Source: Chitinophagaceae bacterium
GTDB taxonomy: Bacteria > Bacteroidota > Bacteroidia > Chitinophagales > Chitinophagaceae
Direction: 5' to 3'
DNA: 17,772 bases
Assembly (NCBI GenBank): GCA_947461645.1
Contig: CANHMN010000009.1
Span: forward strand, 1-17,772
In this document: in pieces, positions 15,601-17,772 of the stretch
How positions within the stretch are numbered: position 1 is the stretch's first letter
Layout: every line of letters starts with the position of its first letter
Translations under genes and position numbers: made by a program
The notes under the pieces: model-generated
What the model was told of the DNA's origin: nothing
What the model saw: the letters and a program-made list of their open reading frames with translations, nothing else
Databases searched by the model: none

Positions 15601-17772
15601 CAAAAACTTCAACATCACCAACCTTGTTCAAAATTGGCTGAATGGAACATTTACAAACCATGGCATACTAGTAAGACAAAACGCTTCACCTCTCGTAAAT
15701 AGTAAACATGATTTCCAGAGTTCTGAAAGTGGTACAGCCAACCAAACTCCAAAATTGGTTATTAATTATTTAACAACCCAACCTTGCTCATCTTTACCCA
15801 ACAGAGCTCCTTTGGCTAATCCTGACGTAAACTTTACTGCTGAAATAAACGAAACCGCCTCCATCAACCCACTAAGCAATGACACTGATCCTGAAACGAC
15901 AAATTTGAGTATCTCTGCTGTTTCAGTTTTAAGTAGCACAGGCTCAGCAACCATTTCATCCAACAGTATATTTTATACCCCTAATGTAAACAGGGCACTC
16001 CCAAGAAAGGATACGCTTCTATACACCGTTACTGACGGATCACTAACAGACCAGGCTTATATCATTTTTGACATCACTGCTGCTGACCCTGTTATCTCAG
16101 GGGAAGTTAGTTCAGCAAGTAGCGGAACAAGTCAAATCGTTAATTATTCTTTAAATGACATCGATCCACAATCCCTTCCGCTTTCGAACCCAACCATTGT
16201 GCAACCTGCATCTAATGGATCAATAGAAATTTCTGGATCATTAATAACCTATCAACCCAACACTGGTTTTTATGGAAAAGACACCATCATTTACGAACGT
16301 TGTCAAACTTCCACTTCAGGTTGTTCTTCAATAGGGTTATGTGATACGGCAATGATAATTTTTACAATTGCCAATCAACCACCAACAAATTCAAATCTTA
16401 ATCTTACAGACAATTCCTGTCAATCGAAAAGCTTTAGCCTTTCTGAAATTGTTAATGATCCGGAAAATCAGAATTTAAATGTCACTTTCGTTTCCGGTCC
16501 AAACAATGGCATTCTTACCGCAAACACTACTGGCAGTCTTAATTATACCTATACTCCGAACATTGGTTTCCCAGGTATACCAGGTGTAAAAAACGATACT
16601 ATAAGATACTATGTGACAGATCCAGGAGGTTTAAGTAGTGCCATTTCAAGTATCATTATCAGTGTTAATGGAACCCCGGTAAATAATACCCCTACTGCAG
16701 TTGATGATTTATACGACACCATCAATTTCGTTAATACCGGAAATATCAATGAAGATATATACGTTGATGCCTTACTTAATGACGTTGATACTGACAATAA
16801 TTTTCTGCATATTCAATTGAATACCTATGCGGGAGGACCTACATTGTTGCAACCTTCTCAAGGAACTATTCGCCTACTAAACGATCAAATAGTTTATACA
16901 CCACACAATAACTTTTTTGGCGTAGATCAATTTGAATATGTATTATACGACTCCGCCGAAACTGTTTCTACTGGATGCCCGGGTTTTGACAGAAAGTATG
17001 ACATTGCTACTGTAACGGTTAAAGTAAATCCTCCATTTGTTCTCACACTGACCGGTAAAGTTTGGAATGATGCAAACAACAGCGCAGGAGGTACTTTCAA
17101 CAACATCGGATCCCCTGGTGAAACAGGTACAAATTTAAATACTAACTATTACGTATATCTCATCAATGAACTTGGCATTGTTATAGATATTGCAACAGTT
17201 AATCCCGATGGAACATACCAATTAAACGGAGCTCCTATCAATACGAATAATCTATCTCTTGTATTGACATCAACATCTACAACAATAGGTAGCCCCTCTC
17301 CAACAGCAACCATTTCATCACCCAACTGGGTTAACACAACACCTTTAACAAGAAGTGGACTGAATTCTGGTTTAACGTTTATCAATAATCTTGACTTTGG
17401 TGTAAAATCTCTTCCTGTAGCTGTTGATGACAGCAACACCACTAACGAAGACACACCTGTAAGCGGCAACCTCGCTACCAACGATACACCTAGCGGTGAT
17501 GGTGGCAACACCTGGTCTGCTATCGGCACACCTGCTAACGGTTCCGTGACCATCAACACCAACGGATCTTACACCTACACTCCTAATCCTAATTACAACG
17601 GTAACGATACTTTCTATTACAGCGTTTGTGATGTGGACGGTGATTGTGACACCGCTATGGTTGTCATCACCATTAATGCGGTTGATGATATCCCTGTAGC
17701 TGTTGATGACAGCAACACCACCAACGAAGACACACCTGTAAGCGGCAACCTCGATACCAACGATACACCTAG
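12623..17772 (+). CDS. Giant secreted multidomain protein: GATase1/ThuA-like N-terminus plus Ig/cadherin-like repeats (3' partial)
   Basis: The frame from ATG 12623 is open to the window end (1716 codons, no stop). Residues 1-~28 are a signal peptide. Residues ~31-397 look like an alpha/beta domain: MPHADPTWSTH (190-200), an elbow-like GCHAGSALE with C218, and MEAGHN with H372 before AQRAFFNW. This resembles glutamine-amidotransferase/ThuA-type folds. Then come a PKD/Ig-like segment (~402-507), an Ig-like module (~514-600), a jelly-roll/discoidin-like segment (~602-753), a cadherin-like module with EDVP (~758-853), and a DNRLRE-like domain (~869-1049, with TESWDETGATWS). Four more Ig/cadherin-like modules follow (~1060-1155, 1157-1252, 1254-1352, 1357-1472), then an SdrD-B-like segment with LTGKVWND (~1470-1595). 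A 93-residue repeat begins at 1598. It is probably exported by type IX secretion and surface-bound. Module names are read by eye. Confidence 0.85.
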   Translation, partial: MRIHSRIQFQILPFLFGMFSLLIPAISQSQELRTFGTGSYIINMGIHSGTRATDIGKELKPFGMIYDLLKNNNIPIYVVIGQSKVKDGEDFNYNGTSFKGGTFIIDKRYINSAVITKISSWAAQGVSGIYTTSALTVNTTMKYTTVPIWTLDAQNGSIATGFFSNAGIPTTAYNWLTPSQLGVCSDIFVMPHADPTWSTHGNLYNWNLQFKGAIWLGCHAGSALENMYNPSNTSQQTNFLSTKATTAGTGITLPTSGSTSYAQNSLILWGNHTTPSIPYNTLTGSIASGTLATASDPVAQFIGVTDAAHQNGSERVYLPVLGQGWRNTTKVITYDPTQANIPANSNGPAVIIAYGRGLGDNNRGYVMMEAGHNINSGTTGDVAAQRAFFNWSFLSSMDKAAIKLDSISGIPTSGRINSNSTINLNASYTTTGIPVSNLTFTWSCIRTDNGASVGSFSASGTSSASNTVFQAPTLSSPLDVIISVKITDNCGRQVFESYPVLLTPGPTPPSALPDNATIETSCYSPGLSTTINVLSNDSDASQGNLTVTLVSGTNGTWTTNGNTVSFSPTENFFGSATATYTVCNSSNLCSTGNITVGVGTPDVQGCFPGSVFGVAQSDTVNAITTSSGVTNPNNILGPSDYDAADNTTYAVLAKNSTANNVVLDFDSVHTSSQKDSIRIYWASNAEGNLATMKVEYSSNNSTYTTLGNISTNSRDELQTSSITFPSGLRYLRLSFASGEAIRIDGVMLENWGCISATPTASNDEATTYEDVPATIDVISNDDNPGNLPVTISIVTLPTNGHISINTDNTITYLNTTDYPTGTSNAVDSFIYKVCNTQGLCNTAKVSVNIINDQCSNGQYRPFNTTTGTLTIQGTNSNMVDAYIRSDRSSNNYGTNNPLNIGRTNERRSLFLFNNSNFSSIPAGSLITSATFSIYRSAGNAVNLNFSAHRITESWDETGATWSRRNSTTNWSTVGGSFNNTPEASILSTPVTEYKNFNITNLVQNWLNGTFTNHGILVRQNASPLVNSKHDFQSSESGTANQTPKLVINYLTTQPCSSLPNRAPLANPDVNFTAEINETASINPLSNDTDPETTNLSISAVSVLSSTGSATISSNSIFYTPNVNRALPRKDTLLYTVTDGSLTDQAYIIFDITAADPVISGEVSSASSGTSQIVNYSLNDIDPQSLPLSNPTIVQPASNGSIEISGSLITYQPNTGFYGKDTIIYERCQTSTSGCSSIGLCDTAMIIFTIANQPPTNSNLNLTDNSCQSKSFSLSEIVNDPENQNLNVTFVSGPNNGILTANTTGSLNYTYTPNIGFPGIPGVKNDTIRYYVTDPGGLSSAISSIIISVNGTPVNNTPTAVDDLYDTINFVNTGNINEDIYVDALLNDVDTDNNFLHIQLNTYAGGPTLLQPSQGTIRLLNDQIVYTPHNNFFGVDQFEYVLYDSAETVSTGCPGFDRKYDIATVTVKVNPPFVLTLTGKVWNDANNSAGGTFNNIGSPGETGTNLNTNYYVYLINELGIVIDIATVNPDGTYQLNGAPINTNNLSLVLTSTSTTIGSPSPTATISSPNWVNTTPLTRSGLNSGLTFINNLDFGVKSLPVAVDDSNTTNEDTPVSGNLATNDTPSGDGGNTWSAIGTPANGSVTINTNGSYTYTPNPNYNGNDTFYYSVCDVDGDCDTAMVVITINAVDDIPVAVDDSNTTNEDTPVSGNLDTNDTP
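17414..17692 (+). repeat. 279-bp tandem repeat, unit 1 (93 codons, cadherin/tandem-95-like)
   Basis: In-frame unit coding residues 1598-1690 of the giant protein. It starts PVAVDDSNTTNEDTPVSGNL and continues through GSYTYTPNPNYNGNDTFYY to VVITINAVDD. The EDTP, TYTPNPNYNG and D-x-D pattern is typical of calcium-binding cadherin-like repeats in bacterial adhesins. G+C over 17401-17760 is about 48% by hand count, against about 38% in a sample upstream (16681-16740). Confidence 0.9.
17693..17772 (+). repeat. 279-bp tandem repeat, unit 2 (first 80 bp; continues past window)
   Basis: The 80 visible bases match unit 1 at 78 positions. One change is silent (ACT to ACC) and one replaces Ala by Asp (GCT to GAT). 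Such near identity suggests recent duplication or ongoing homogenisation, and that further copies follow. Confidence 0.9.

Noticed and set aside
17149-17562. 137-codon minus-strand reading frame inside the giant gene
   Set aside because: It lies wholly inside a well-supported plus-strand frame with clear domain structure. Its translation has no recognisable motif and reflects the repetitive codon pattern of the other strand. The same applies to minus-strand frames at 13001-13279, 15421-15621, 15766-15963 and 16609-16797.

Overview
The window looks like chromosomal DNA from a member of the Bacteroidota. Three things support this. Base composition is AT-rich, roughly 38% G+C by eye. Several genes have Bacteroidota-type promoter boxes (TAnnTTTG, sometimes with an upstream TTG) rather than sigma-70 boxes, and some genes need TTG starts. 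The gene content is also typical: YceI with a small OB-fold protein, a membrane-anchored 4Fe-4S protein with a CCG-domain partner, and a giant multidomain surface protein. I see no tRNA, rRNA, CRISPR array, transposase or prophage gene.

Layout. 1-238 (-) is the 5' part of a universal stress protein. 417-866 (+) is a flavin split-barrel protein. It converges on the OB-fold/YceI pair (1914-918, -), and a hairpin terminator lies between them. 2094-3330 (+) holds a small exported protein of unknown role and a queuosine-precursor transporter. 7043-3369 (-) is a tight run: phospho-sugar mutase, protein-L-isoaspartate methyltransferase, a small membrane protein, and an exported DNA/RNA non-specific endonuclease with a Cys/His-rich tail. 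7198-8136 (+) is a DUF2279-type envelope protein.

8254-12192 holds two halves of a probable membrane electron-transfer complex: a dicluster 4Fe-4S membrane protein and a CCG-domain protein. They are separated by an oppositely oriented two-gene unit (ATP-grasp ligase followed by a LysE-type exporter), which could be a small ligase/exporter module.

About 430 bp of AT-rich intergenic DNA follows, with an inverted repeat and a good -7 box. From 12623 a single reading frame stays open to the end of the window (at least 1716 residues). It encodes a giant secreted protein: signal peptide, an N-terminal domain resembling class I glutamine-amidotransferase/ThuA folds, then PKD/Ig-like, jelly-roll-like, DNRLRE-like and cadherin-like modules. 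The last ~360 bp enter a nearly identical 279-bp (93-codon) tandem repeat whose G+C content is clearly higher than the rest of the gene. This protein is the most unusual object here. Its C-terminus, where a type IX secretion sorting domain would be expected, lies outside the window.
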